Below, piece after piece: positions 11,330 to 22,059 of a stretch of 64,000 nt of DNA (the stretch's first letter is position 1; each line of letters begins with the position of its first letter). The notes under the pieces are model-generated. The model worked only from the letters and a program-made list of their open reading frames with translations. It was not told the origin of the DNA and did not search any database. The DNA comes from Tethya wilhelma (taxonomy: Eukaryota; Porifera; Demospongiae; Tethyida; Tethyidae): contig CAXIPT010000034.1 in the NCBI GenBank assembly GCA_964030475.1, positions 112,405 to 176,404 of the forward strand. The letters are read 5' to 3'. Both the position numbers and the translations under genes were made by a program.

Positions 11330-11425
11330 TCCAACTGTCTAAATGTAACGCTAATGTGGTAATGTAATCTCGGACAGTCCATATGTACCTATCCTAGTGT
11401 ACAATGGGACATTGAGACAGATCTA
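11330..11425 (+). repeat. 87-bp-type satellite, left piece
   Basis: Phrases such as ATGTACCAATGCTATAAAG and GGGACATTGAGACAG match the array at 22060-22620. The array is interrupted by the MITE at 11435 and resumes at 12080. Confidence 0.7.
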
Positions 11426-11434
11426 GGACTGTCC

Positions 11435-12070
11435 TAGCCTCGTACCCAGGCTCCAGGGAGGGGGAAAAAAGGAGCCTGGTACACACCGTTTGCGCATGCG
11501 CTAATTAAAATTTGAAAATCCACGTGTTCTAGGGAAATGACGACCCACAATTGTGGGCGTTCCACTTGATGACGCAGCCTAGGAAAAGCCTAGCGCCTAT
11601 GGCATAAGTAAGTCATTGTAAACAACACAGTAATAATTAATGGGTTGAAAAAGTAGTCTAACAGGTAGAACTAGCATACTATATACAGCTAGTATTCTTA
11701 CCACCCTGACTTTCCTCGTGCTAGCGAAGCCAGTGAGACAGGGTAGGTTAGGCGGCCTAGTATTATCTGGACACTGAGTCTAAAGTTGCTATTTGCTGCA
11801 GATTTTTGTGAAATAGGCTAAGGAGGTAGCCTGACAATCTTCATACTCTATATCAAGTTGACAAAGTCTTGTAAGATCGACGAGCATCCAAGGTCAGTCT
11901 TGCCAGTACATTTCATGATTTTACGATATTCATGACTTATGACGTCAACGTGTAGCAAGCATGCACAAGAATATCCAAGTCCCCAGAAAGTTGGGGTAAT
12001 TAAGCGCATGCGCAAACGGTGTGTACCAGGCTCCTTTTTTTCCCCTCCCCGGAGCCTGGGTACGAGGCTA
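11435..12070. mobile_element. MULE-like MITE with 9-bp target duplication
   Basis: Termini TAGCCTCGTACCCAGGCTCC and its near complement at the right end, with an outer inverted match continuing through GTTTGCGCATGCGC. The flanks are a perfect 9-bp direct repeat GGACTGTCC (11426-11434 and 12071-12079). A 9-bp duplication is characteristic of Mutator-like elements. The interior has no transposase. It shares its first 20 bases with the family at 30362-30975 but differs inside, so it is a related subfamily. Confidence 0.85.
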
Positions 12071-12079
12071 GGACTGTCC

Positions 12080-12130
12080 GTGTGTACCAATGCTATATAG
12101 TGTAATCCCAACTGTCCCTCCTGTCCGTCC
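12080..12130 (+). repeat. 87-bp-type satellite, right piece
   Basis: GTACCAATGCTATATAGTG and CCCAACTGTCCCTCCTGTCC continue the satellite after the MITE. Confidence 0.65.
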
Positions 12131-13710
12131 AATTAACTGATTATACACTGAATTCTTTTGAAGTGAATGACATCATTCGGCGAAATTAATATTTTAAATT
12201 TTTAGTAGCTACGCCTTCTTTTTGTTTTTCTTCTAAAGTAAAGATTAGGCAAAGCTTTTTATATGATGCAGCTAAGCAGCTTACTATACTCCAGGTCTTG
12301 TTGCTTAGTGAAGTTTTTGCTGGTAAAAAAGCCTAACATACGGGAGGGTCAAATACGCTAGGAATATAGCCGCGCGTATAAAGCTTTTTTTCCAGCTAGC
12401 CAGCAACGCTTACAAAAGCGATGCTATGGCTATATAGCCTAACTATCCCTGTACCTACGTAGCAAGTTTTAAGCTTATCCTCTGAAGGGTCGTAGGAAAA
12501 ACGTCGATCTAAAGTCGCCCATAGTGATCGTGGTCGTTAGTCGCTCAACGACGAGTAGCGCCACGCCTTACTAGTAGTTCTAAGTCTGACTTGATATTTT
12601 AGTAGCGTAGTCCCTTACCTATTCGTATATAAAGTTTAAAGTTCAGGGCTAATTGCTTAGCTTGCAAAATAGTGCATAGTNTCTACATCGTCACTACATA
12701 CTTCATACATTCCCAAATTACTTAGTTGTGACATATTAAATCGGCCTTTGGAAATTGGGCCTTGTCACAGAAGGACTCCTTTAAATAGAGTGTGTCCGGT
12801 TTTACCTTAAATACACTAGAGATTTTGGTCACCTGGGTAATGTGTGGGTACTAAATTACAACTGCTAAATTGTAGACAGATAAAATTTCCAGATTCGTTC
12901 GTTATAATAATTATGTATGCAATTAAAAGTTTTATACGGCACAATTAAAATTAGCTAGGACTACGTAGCTATCACACTCTAAGTAACTTTGACAGCTAGA
13001 CTACCTACCATGACATCTTTTATCAAAAATATGACATGCTTTTCTCCTTTTTACAATATGACACTCTCAGCTGCCATATTTGGACTTCAAATCAAAAAAA
13101 ACGAAGAGCAAACTTCTTAGTTCTTGCACTTGACCTCGTGATTCCGTTACTGAAGTGTGCATGCGCACAAGATCTAATACATGTAGGTGTTCAACAAAAA
13201 AAATTAATTTTGATATGTGAGTCAACTGTAGAGCAACCATAGATAAAATTAATGATGTTGGGACTCTTGTTTGACAATGCATTAGTTATTTACATTAAAA
13301 GTTATACTTAACTAAATCATACTTTTATTGATCACTCAATTAGTGCTACGGTGAATACTGAATGGTTAATTGTAAGTACATTAAAAGAGCTTACTTAAAT
13401 TGGTCGCCATCACTACTGATGGTGTTGTCTTATACCATTCTACACCAACGCCCCGTAAAATGGTGTAAGAGCGCGTAGCGTAGCATGCAAGCTCAGCAAA
13501 GCTAGAGCCACATGTCAAAAGACAGAAATCTCTGAAGTTGGTAGTTGCTGTGAGAGTTAGCCTGGACCTGAAAAAACAGTAAGTTATTGTTGTTAAGTTT
13601 ATTTTTGATCATAAATACATTTTTGTGCATGTGTTAAAAATCTGTTCTGATCATGGGTCAGACTAGCTATAACCATGAATGTGATGACATTCATCGGTCA
13701 CATATTTTCT
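12131..13710. other. intergenic, no gene seen
   Basis: AT-rich unique-looking sequence. A single N is at 12681. The 114 bp just left of the N (12567-12680) recur at 21845-21957 next to the other gap. Short frames at 13036-13282 on both strands show no family signature and are taken as chance. Confidence 0.6.
12567..12680 (+). repeat. gap-edge duplicate of 21845-21957
   Basis: Nearly identical to 21845-21957 (shared phrases TAGTAGCGTAGTCCCTTACC and GTTCAGGGCTAATTGC). This copy ends at the N at 12681 and the other starts at the end of the N run, so it may be an assembly overlap as well as a true repeat. Confidence 0.75.
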
Positions 13711-14600
13711 TTACAATAATTCACTATCACTGCTGATGTCTTCATCCTGAATGTCCTGTTTATCACTATCTGAATCACTGTCACTTGAAGTGTCATTTCC
13801 TGACTCTTCTTCGTTGTCCTCAACTTGATGTCCGTCTGGAGTGCATTTCAAGCAAGCATTTCCCTGGTTGTGTGGATTTTTGCACTGCTGGCACTTGCAT
13901 TTAGCAGTACAGGATGAATAGCTCTTGAAACACGAGCAACGTCCAGTGGAACAGCCTGCTGAACAACTGCATTTCCTTGGTGGCTCTTGGTTACTCCTGA
14001 TGGTGTTTTTTGAGTTCCATTCGATCTGGATCTCAGACGGATTGATAATTTTCCAACCATAGTGGGTGAAGTTACTTATATGTGGACTGTCTGTCTGGTG
14101 GCAACTAAAACCTAATTTACTCGCTTTAGGTGTAAACGTAGGGAGTCTATTCTTGGGAGTTTTGCTCCATGCATTTTTGTTACTGTACTAGCATGAAATG
14201 TTACATGACAGATGAAGTCATGCCATTGATCATCTGTTTTGATTGATTTTGATGTTTCCATGCCAACCCATGTGAGAAATTGTTGTGCCTCCTCTGTGTC
14301 AGGGAATTTCGTCAATAACCTGTGTATGTTGCCCACTGTTTTTTGACGAAAGAAATCTCTATGCTTTGAAAAATACACTGCTGTGATCAATCGATTCCAT
14401 GCTTGCTCACAGACCCCAGAGAACACTCCATCCTTGATCAGCACAATTGATGATGGAGATTGTGAACAAATGAATGAGACATTGTTGATGAAGGTGTCTA
14501 AAAACTTGAGCTTTGTGCAGCCATAAAAACTACTTGTGTAGTCAACACCCACTCAGAACATACAGTGCTTCCATTGAACAGGCTGGGTGTCTAACTTGTT
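13711..14600 (-). pseudogene. GCDYTS / cysteine-rich (CXC-like) family protein, broken
   Basis: The frame from 14552 has DYTSSFYGCTKLKFLD, the hallmark box of a large family of invertebrate multi-copy proteins (usually ALY.L.GCDYTS). The upstream ALYVLSG is present about 14575 in a shifted frame. The 3' part in another frame reads HYGWKIINPSEIQIEW, then a dense cysteine module KCSCSAGCSTGRCSCF / CTAKCKCQQCKNP like tesmin/TSO1 CXC repeats. It ends in an acidic serine tail SSDSDSDSDKQDIQDED and the stop at 13711. Two single-base shifts (near 14535, and near 14105 with a stop) break it. Function is unknown; I believe such genes travel with DNA transposons, by family memory only. Confidence 0.6.
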
Positions 14601-15404
14601 AGATTCACTAGTGTTCCAATGTCAGTGTACTCTTGAGATTCACTGCGTTGAATGTACACAGGGAAAATGCGCATCAAAGACGGTCGCGTCTTTCAGCCGT
14701 ATTTGTGGCAAATACGGTAAAAAGACGGCCAGTCTCACGGTACCGTGAAAGTCCGTAATGAGACTATTATTGACGGACTTCATAGACGGGCTCTGTCTGT
14801 ATTTCCGTAAGACACCGTCTGTGTACGTCTTTTTTTCTGCCTACTACCGTGGTTAAGCCGTCTTTTTCCAACGGAGAGTCCGTCTTTGTAGCGAGGACGG
14901 CTACCATGTTCTTTGCCGTGATTTTGCTCATTTATTATGCTTACGTGATCAATTGCAAATAAACTTTGAATTTTACAAAAAATGAAACATGAACGCAAGA
15001 AACAAGAAAAAAAGGCTACAGTAGAGTTTGAAAGTTACGGGTTAGCTTCAAATCTTTGTACTTCTCTGGTGATAAAGGGGAGCTGTAGAAGGTAAAGTAG
15101 TAAAGAATTATAATCACATCAGTAAATAACTGTTAGATAAGATAGTTGTTGAGATATTCACCTGGCATTGTATCTTGTTGTACTGTCACAAACCAAGTTG
15201 TCCTGCTGTTTGCACAACTCTGTCCACCTACTAAAACCTGAAAGAAAGTTTTATTTTAACTAGTTATTTACAAACTGAACAGTTTTATACCTCAGTAACA
15301 TATATGCAGGACATGTACAGCTCAGCCATCTCCATGGAACAGCAGCATCTGCACACAAACTGAAGGGACTGTTGTTCAAAATAATTTACCCTTACCTGCA
15401 TAGG
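14601..15404. other. intergenic, no gene seen
   Basis: 14660-14910 is rich in short variants of GACGG and CCGTC in both orientations, probably the remnant of an inverted-repeat element. The rest is AT-rich with no recognisable feature. Confidence 0.5.
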
Positions 15405-15631
15405 GACTTGAGTGGGTCTTGTGCTGTCTGGATGTTGTGTGTTTTATCAGGTACCCCGAGACTGTGTGTGTATGTGTGTGTGTGTGTGTGCATGTGTATG
15501 TGTGCGAGAGAGAGAGGGATTGAGTGAAGCTTTGAGCCGAGTGGGTCTTGTGCTGTCTGGATGTTGCAAGCGTCCATCGTCAGCAGCCTGTCAAGATATT
15601 GTGTCTTTTGTCAGGTACCCCGAGACTGTGA

Positions 15632-15684
<53 letters not shown>

Positions 15685-15810
15685 AGAGATTGAGTAAAAC
15701 TTTAAGTCAAGTGGGTCTTGTGCTGTCTCAATGTTGCGTCATTCATCAGGTACCCCAAGACTGTGTGTGTGTGTGTGTGTGTCTGAGTGAGAGAGAAATA
15801 GCAAGCCATT
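15405..15810 (+). repeat. minisatellite of about 150 bp with GT/GA microsatellite cores
   Basis: Three units each contain GTGGGTCTTGTGCTGTCT, CAGGTACCCCGAGACTGTG, a GT run and a GA run. The unit phrase also appears in complement at 16216-16241 (AGACAGCACAAGACCCATG), next to the EnSpm end. Frames here translate to Cys-Val runs and are not genes. Confidence 0.8.
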
Positions 15811-16242
15811 GTTCTTCTCTTTCTGCCACTGCGAGTTGTACCTGCTATATACCGTAATGGTCATAATATATCAGCATACCAATGGAAATAAACTTACCTT
15901 TGTTATTGATTTGGACAGTCTTGTTGCTACCTATAGGAAGTATAATTTGTACATTTTTGATGTAAACAAAAACAATTAATTACCACTTTGATTCCACGAT
16001 GTGAGATTAGCTATTATCCCAGATTGTGGACCATTGTTGTTTGACTGTATGCATGTACAGTATACTATAGCTACATGTAGCAAATTTAATTTAGATACCA
16101 CTCATTTATCTTTGTTGCTTCATCCATTGCTACCTCAGTATAAAGAAGAAAACAACTGCAACATCAACATCAAACTCTAAACCACTGGAAATACACAGGC
16201 TGCTGATGATGGATGCACCATCCAGACAGCACAAGACCCATG
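15811..16242. other. intergenic spacer left of EnSpm copy
   Basis: No gene seen. The last 30 bases carry the complement of the minisatellite phrase, so the EnSpm copy inserted next to or inside that repeat. Confidence 0.5.
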
Positions 16243-16265
16243 CACTGGACCAAAAGTAGAATTTC
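16243..16265 (+). repeat. EnSpm terminal inverted repeat (left copy)
   Basis: Identical over 23 bases to the complement of 33889-33911 and 19 of 23 to 26450-26472. It begins CACTG, as expected for the CACTA superfamily. Confidence 0.8.
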
Positions 16266-16559
16266 ATGCTACATGATCACTAATCAGTGGACATCTCAGC
16301 TCACAGCTTACTTTCCTTTCTGTCTGACAGATGAACTTTCATGCAACATGTCCTGTACAGGATGGAGCTAAATCCCAGGTAGCCAACATGCAGGGTACAC
16401 ATGAAATGTCTTCTAGTTGTCAAAACAAAGATAGATGAATGACAAATCAAACATTAAATACATGATCAATGCAGGAAATGTTAAGTAGACACTTCAGATT
16501 AATACAGGAAATGTCACAAAGCAATAATCAAAAGTTACATTATGTCAAATTGCAATTGT

Positions 16560-19500
16560 TTAGCATAAAGCCCAGCTAGGTACACCAACTGGAGGCACAC
16601 GATTAGAAGGTATTGAGCTCTGCATACGAACTTTCGTCTGCCTCTTTGCTTGAGCTGATTTTCCAGCAGTGAACTCATCATCCAAATCAATGAAGAAATC
16701 TTTCACTATTTTGGCTCTCCAGGGTAAAGGCTTCACTTGATTCTCATTCTCCACTCTCTTCACTAGACATCATATCAGTGATTAGAACCTTCATCCACTT
16801 CTCCTTGTCTTCTGGCTTATATTTTCTTTTTTGGAAGGTTGTAACACGCTTTCAAAGTTTCTGTACAAAAAGGAATTCATGTTCATTTATTATATTTCCA
16901 AAGCCCAACATATGAACATACAATGTATCAGACCGAAAATGAGACATCCCACAGTTGCACACACACACACACGCACACACACACGCACATACGCACACAC
17001 GCATACACATGCACACACACAGGGAGAGAGAAAAAGAGGGATCATACCTATCAGACTGAATTCACACATTTCCGAAGCCCAACATAACATATCAGACTGA
17101 AAATGCATGATCCTAAGTCCAACAAGCACAAATACACACACACACACACACACCTATCAGACTGAATTCACACATTTCCAAAGCCCAACATAACATATCA
17201 GACTGAAAATGCATGATCCTAAGTCCAACAAGCACAATTACACACACACACCTATCAAACTGAATTCACACATTTCTGAAGCCCAACATAACATATCAGA
17301 CTGAAAATACATGATCAACACAATTATAACATGCATCCTTACTCGAATAGTTTGTTCACGTTGCCTCCGGCACTTCTTCCGTTCATCTGACTTCCCCCTC
17401 CTGCTAAGTGACTTTTCTTGCGACAAAGTTTTGTAATAAGTATATGCAGATTCTAGTACAAAGAACAATTACTCAGGTTGGTTAAGGATTGCCAAGCGCT
17501 TCCAGCTCATTATAGTGCGCGCGGCGCCTATTGCATGTATTTAGCTTGTAATGGTACAAGCAAGCTACAATGAATATCATTAATAATTAGTAGATAAAGA
17601 TCGTCAGTACTAAACGCAGTATTAGGTGGGTGTGGCGCTAGAACTTGGCCTCATGGCGAGTTGAGAAAGAGAGCTCTTGTGAATAAAGGATTTTCCGGTA
17701 CAGAAAGACACTAGCGCAGAGAGTCAAACAAAGCTTAAAGTGATGCTAGAAGACTATACTAAAAGGTTCTAGCTGGTTTTTCCGAAAATTGTAGACCAAA
17801 GCGCGATGGTGAATGGCAATGTTATGGTGAGTACGAGAAATTGACTCTAAAATTCATTATTTTTTTCTACATTTTAGCGCTATGACACAAAAACCAGCGA
17901 GGGATGTTTAGTTCAGACTATTAGCTAACTAACAAGCGCTATGCCAAACTCTGAACTAGGCTTCTTCTGTACCGGATTTTTAATTTTGTGTCTATGAATA
18001 TCAATCAGCTAACCGTAATTTTATTCATGATAATGGTTACCATGGCAACTAATTGTGAATCCCTATAAAGTACATAGATCAAAGAATCCTAAACTACTAT
18101 TGAAATAAGCTCTAAGTGAAGCACTGACTGTATATCAGCCATCATATTCAGAGCTTTTTCAATTGCTTGATTTTCCAGCTAAGGCCTGATTGTCCTTAAC
18201 TGACCTGAGTATTATACGTGATACTAAAATAATGTAATTGACTTACCCCGTATATCACAGGCCTGAAATTTTGGGTTGAGAGCTTGCACTTCAGCAATTA
18301 GCAGTTGCTTGATTGCAATCACTTCTCCAGGTGTACCTGTAAATCATTAAGGTATACAAATGATTATACATTGATCTACATCAAACCTTTCACACTCACG
18401 TTTCACCAATAGAAAATCCATCAAACTCTTTAGATTCATCTATAAGTGTTACATCTTTCTCGTTTCTGACTGCAAGCAAAACTTAATTTTAAACACAAAA
18501 GCCAATATTAAGATTTTATACCCTAACAAAAGGTGGAACATCTCTTTTTTTTTTGAGCAAGAATCACTTGATGATGGAGTTGAGATGCGTCTCCTGATCT
18601 GCTTTCTTCCTCTGTTCCTTCTACCCGTTTAACTAGCTGATGGAGCAAATTTTGGACATCACTTAAAACCCTGGCTGTTGCATCACCTATAGATAATTAC
18701 AAAATTAAATCAATAGCAACAGAAAACAAACACACCTAAACTTGTATCAGAGTGATCTGGAGTTGTATGATGAGAAGATGAATGACCAGTATCTTCTTGA
18801 CTAGGGGTTGTATGATGAGAAGATGAACGACCAGTATCTTGTCAACTAGGGGTTGTATGATGAGAAGATGAACGACTAGTATCTTCTCGACTAGGGATTG
18901 TACGATGAGAAGAACGACCAGTATCTTCTCGACTAGGGGTTGTATGATGAGAAGATGAACGACCAGTATCTTCTTGACTAGGGATTGTACGATGAGAAGA
19001 AGAACCACCAGTATCTTCTCGACTAGGGATTGTATGATGAGAAGAACGACCAGTATCTTCTTGACTAGGGGTTGTATGATGAGAAGATGAACGACCAGTA
19101 TCTTCTCGACTAGGGGTTGTATGATGAGAAGATGAACGACCAGTATCTTCTCGACTAGGGTTTGAATGATGAGAAGATGAAGAATGACCAGCAGTTTCTT
19201 GGCCAGATGTTAAATGATGAGAAGATGCGGAACGACCAGCAGTTTTTCGACCGAAAGTTGAATGATGAGATGAATGGCTAGTAGTGGCTGAGTAAGGGGG
19301 ATAGGAGTGACGGGTTTCTCTTGAACAATTCCCCATCGGATATATGGACGGAGCTACAAATAGAATGGCATAGTCAACAAATGTAATCAATAAACCCGAG
19401 CCCTCATGCGTATAATTCTCAAAATATGCATAATATAATCAGTGATTTACAAGAATCATCAGAGACACTAGTACCCGTACTTCTAGATTTCTTGTGGTCA

Positions 19501-19617
19501 TCCTAGAGATGCATTGCGTTTTTTGGTTTTTTGATTAACCCTAAGCAACTGATTAAGATCCTCGTCAGAAAACCTACTTTCGGAAAACCTTTCTTCGTGC
19601 TCAACATCGCTCTCCAT
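16560..19617 (-). pseudogene. EnSpm gene B (Ser/His/Arg-repeat protein), left copy, seven exons, broken
   Basis: Exons inferred from GT/AG sites and the right copy: 19617-19451, 19353-18736, 18686-18532, 18469-18400, 18336-18247, 17452-17343, 16860-16560. Exon 1 is acidic (MESDVEHEERFSES). Exon 2 holds tandem SSHHTTPSREDTGR-like repeats. Exon 3 gives DATARVLSDVQNLLHQLVK, and exon 6 is strongly basic (RRGKSDERKKCRRQREQ). The last exon ends in VKPLPWRAKIVKDFF, KSAQAKRQTKVR and PPVGVPSWAL, a C-terminal signature I know from many uncharacterised cnidarian and sponge proteins. Lesions: 17-bp deletion in exon 1, one extra base in an A10 run in exon 3, CGA to TGA early in exon 7, and a later frameshift. 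Probable role is a DNA-binding partner of the transposase; this is inference. Confidence 0.65.
16910..17335. repeat. intronic VNTR with CA runs in gene B (left copy)
   Basis: Three copies of a phrase of about 90 bp (CATAACATATCAGACTGAAAA and ATGATCCTAAGTCCAACAAG) are separated by CA runs. The right copy has the same array at 32788-33095 in complement. Frames on both strands encode Cys-Val or His-Thr runs and are not genes. Confidence 0.85.
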
Positions 19618-19771
19618 ATTATTTTCTTCTCAAACGATCGAACGCCAAAAGGAAATTGTACAAAAGAGCGCCAACTTTGCTTAGTCACGTGCATTTTTTG
19701 CCCAATCAGATTTAAGGTGTGTACAGTGAGTTCTATTTAGAGTATAAACTCAAGCTCAGAAGAACACCACT
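19618..19771. promoter_or_regulatory. divergent promoter region, left copy
   Basis: 154 bp between the ATG of gene B (minus, 19617) and the ATG of the transposase copy (plus, 19772). It matches 31759-31912 apart from scattered differences. Confidence 0.6.
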
Positions 19772-20559
19772 ATGGAATTTCAACCCAATAATCGCCGTAT
19801 TCTATCTATTATATATTTTACACCGGTTCTCGTCTGATCACTGAAGTTAAGCAGTGTCGGGCCTGCTCAGTACTTGGATGGGTGACCGCCTAGGAACAGC
19901 AGGTGTTGTAGGCTATTAACAGAAGAATTTGTCCACATTGTGATAGGAATGTCTCATTCAAAAGTCACAAACGGTTGTTCTACGACTCCTCTCGGCAAGA
20001 ATGGCTCCACACATCTGGATCATCAAATTCAGAGTCTACTACGAAGAGTCTAAATGATGAAGCTCCACCTACATCATTTGGTGAAGTCAACTACTCAGAT
20101 GCAGACAGTGAAACAGCTCCAAGTCTCAGCTATTCTGGGCATGAGCATTCCATGCACGGTAAGGCACGGTCTTGCAGTTATGACATAGTATTATTACACT
20201 GAGCAAGGGGTGGTCATGACAATACCTGCACACCCATGATCAGGATCAAAATTTGATCTGTCCCAATTTTTAGGCCTTGACCCTTGATTACACCATTTTT
20301 GAAGGTTTTGATCGTAACTTTTGACCCAACTAAAATGTGCTGGCTGGACCTTTGACCATTACAAACAACATGAACTTGACCCCTTGATGGGGCAAATTTT
20401 TGTTGCTTGAGCCCTTGATACCGGTCATGAGTACAGCGTGTATGGTCACACCACACCTTGCTGAGTCAAGTTTATAAAATGATTTTTACTAAAATTTATA
20501 TATAACTATGGCAGAAATGAATGTTGAAGAAGATGAACCTGTTACTACATGGGAGGAAG
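19772..20559 (+). pseudogene. EnSpm transposase exons 1-2, left copy, disrupted
   Basis: Exon 1 (19772-20158) and exon 2 (20512-20559) match 31758-31470 and 31128-31081. Exon 1 starts MEFQPNNRRILSI, is cut by a 103-bp insertion, and resumes with the zinc-finger box CPHCDRNVSFKS and the acidic DADSETAPSLSYSG stretch. Both donor sites (GTAAG) survive. The third exon, which carries the catalytic domain, is absent, so this copy cannot make transposase. Confidence 0.85.
19812..19914 (+). pseudogene. 5S rRNA gene fragment inserted in transposase exon 1
   Basis: Compared with the right EnSpm copy, 103 extra bases lie here, flanked by ATTA (19808-19811 and 19915-19918). From about 19819 to the end they are the 3' four-fifths of a 5S rRNA in sense: CTCGTCTGATCACTGAAG, AAGCAGTGTCGGGCCTG, GTACTTGGATGGGTGACCGC and a terminal GTTGTAGGCT. 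The internal promoter boxes A, IE and C are present, but the first 20-25 nt are missing. No poly-A tail is seen. It is a dispersed 5S pseudogene, not a functional gene. Confidence 0.88.
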
Positions 20560-20664
20560 GTAAGTCACCTTGTAGCTATTGCACTACTAACGTTATTACG
20601 GACTCATGCAATGGCAGGAGTGTAATAATATTGTGTTTCACAAGTGTATAGCATTATATATTTG

Positions 20665-21145
20665 TAGCCTTGTTCCCAGGCTCTTCCCTCGCGAATATTT
20701 CCTACGAAAATAAAGGAGGGAGAGAGCCTGGTATCAAATATCACGTGCGTGACGTAGTCAATTTTGAATATGCATCAGTATGCGGTCGAAGTTTTCCTGG
20801 GAGTTACCGCGAGCAGGACAGAATGGACAAAAACGCTTGAAAAAACTGTTGTACGCTTGTTGTAAGCCTCTTCAGCTAGCGAAGACCAAAGAATAAACCT
20901 TCTGCTCAATATTTGTGATGGTCAGTTTGTCTGCATGTCTTTTTGAGGGCTGACAAAAGAATGAACTAAAAGAGCTGATTACGAGAGGCTAATATTTATC
21001 TGAAGTTGAATTGACAATCATTAGAGGCTACTAAGTGTCCTTGGTCTTCTTTAATCTCATCTTCATCTTCTCTCAGTGTTCTTACACTGGCAAAACTGAT
21101 GCTGAAGCCCTGGACTTGGTCACGTGAATGTCTTGTTGCGGTCTT
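20665..21145 (+). mobile_element. MULE-like MITE, truncated, in EnSpm left copy
   Basis: Begins TAGCCTTGTTCCCAGGCTC and follows the complement of 30975-30490 closely, at the same intron position. It was therefore present before the two EnSpm copies separated. Similarity ends abruptly at 21145. Confidence 0.85.
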
Positions 21146-21757
21146 CTCAGTGTAGTTAAGGCATGTCCTTAGTGTGGGTATTGATTGTTTCCCTCAACAA
21201 ATGTGTAAGATTTGGAAGCTACTAAAGACATCAGTGGAGGTTAGCTAGCAATATAAACTGTTATGACTATTACTTCAACATTTGTTAAATATTTTAAACC
21301 GGAAGTGGTCACCTCACCACACCCCCTTTTCAATTAAATGAATATTTAATGAGATCACTATTTGTCTTGTATTTTGACTGCTCCCACTTCATTGTTTAAT
21401 GAAACCCAGTAAATTTTTATACCAAGATGCTCTATTCTATGTGAGGCAATATAGTATAACTGGAAAATGTGCATTAATCTAAGTACTAGTAGCTTATAGG
21501 CAATTGTAGCACAAAAAATACATGATTTTTTGGTACAATATTTGTTTATAGGCTATACTCACCTTCATCCCTGTATGGAGTACCAATTTTCCAGTTAGTA
21601 CTAGTAACTTCATGCACTAAAGAATTTATTTAATCAATAAAAAGCTAACCTCCAATTGAAAGAACACGCCGGAGTGAGGCATCTTTGTTGGCAACTATGC
21701 CTGTATTTAACCGCACGCGTATTCAACGGTCGCGTAATTTGCGATTTTTCGCATTTA
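21146..21757. other. intergenic up to the gap
   Basis: No gene or repeat recognised. This is where the missing part of the left EnSpm copy would have continued. Confidence 0.5.
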
Positions 21758-21844
21758 NNNNNNNNNNNNNNNNNNNNNNNNNNNNNNNNNNNNNNNNNNN
21801 NNNNNNNNNNNNNNNNNNNNNNNNNNNNNNNNNNNNNNNNNNNN
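21758..21844. other. assembly gap (87 Ns)
   Basis: Run of undefined bases. The sequence immediately to the right (21845-21957) repeats 12567-12680, which also abuts an N. Confidence 0.99.
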
Positions 21845-22059
21845 CTTACTAGCAGTTCTAAGTCTGACTTGATATTTTAGTAGCGTAGTCCCTTACCTAT
21901 TCGTATATAAAGTTTAAAGTTCAGGGCTAATTGCTTAGCTTGCAAAATAGTGCATAGTGCAGCCTTGACGCCATTTTGCGTCAACCGCGGTTTGAAACAC
22001 CCACGTGGATGACGTGATTTAGCGTCAACCGCAGGTAATCGGTTAAGTCTACCGTGGGG

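Larger units (their letters stand above)
16243..21145 (-). mobile_element. EnSpm/CACTA transposon, truncated inverted copy
   Basis: Starts CACTGGACCAAAAGT at 16243 and runs, in inverted orientation to 30490-33911, through gene B, the divergent promoter, transposase exons 1 and 2 and into the MULE-like MITE. Similarity stops at 21145 inside that MITE, and the rest of the transposase is missing. The copy keeps gene B introns and exons that the right copy has lost at its N. Lesions: frameshifts and stops in gene B, and a 5S rRNA fragment in transposase exon 1. Confidence 0.85.

Noticed and set aside
15412..15857. Frames encoding Cys-Val and Arg-Glu runs
   Set aside because: They are translations of GT and GA microsatellites in a minisatellite.
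16831..17468. Several overlapping frames with His-Thr or Cys-Val runs
   Set aside because: CA-repeat array inside a gene B intron. Only the short basic exon 17452-17343 was kept.
18736..19008. Frame with repeated ILVVHLLIIQPLV, looking like a membrane protein
   Set aside because: It is an alternative frame of the coding minisatellite of gene B; the Ser/His/Arg frame is in phase with the neighbouring exons.
19812..19914. Functional 5S rRNA gene
   Set aside because: The first 20-25 nt are missing and the segment sits inside a transposon exon with flanking ATTA, so it is an inserted fragment.
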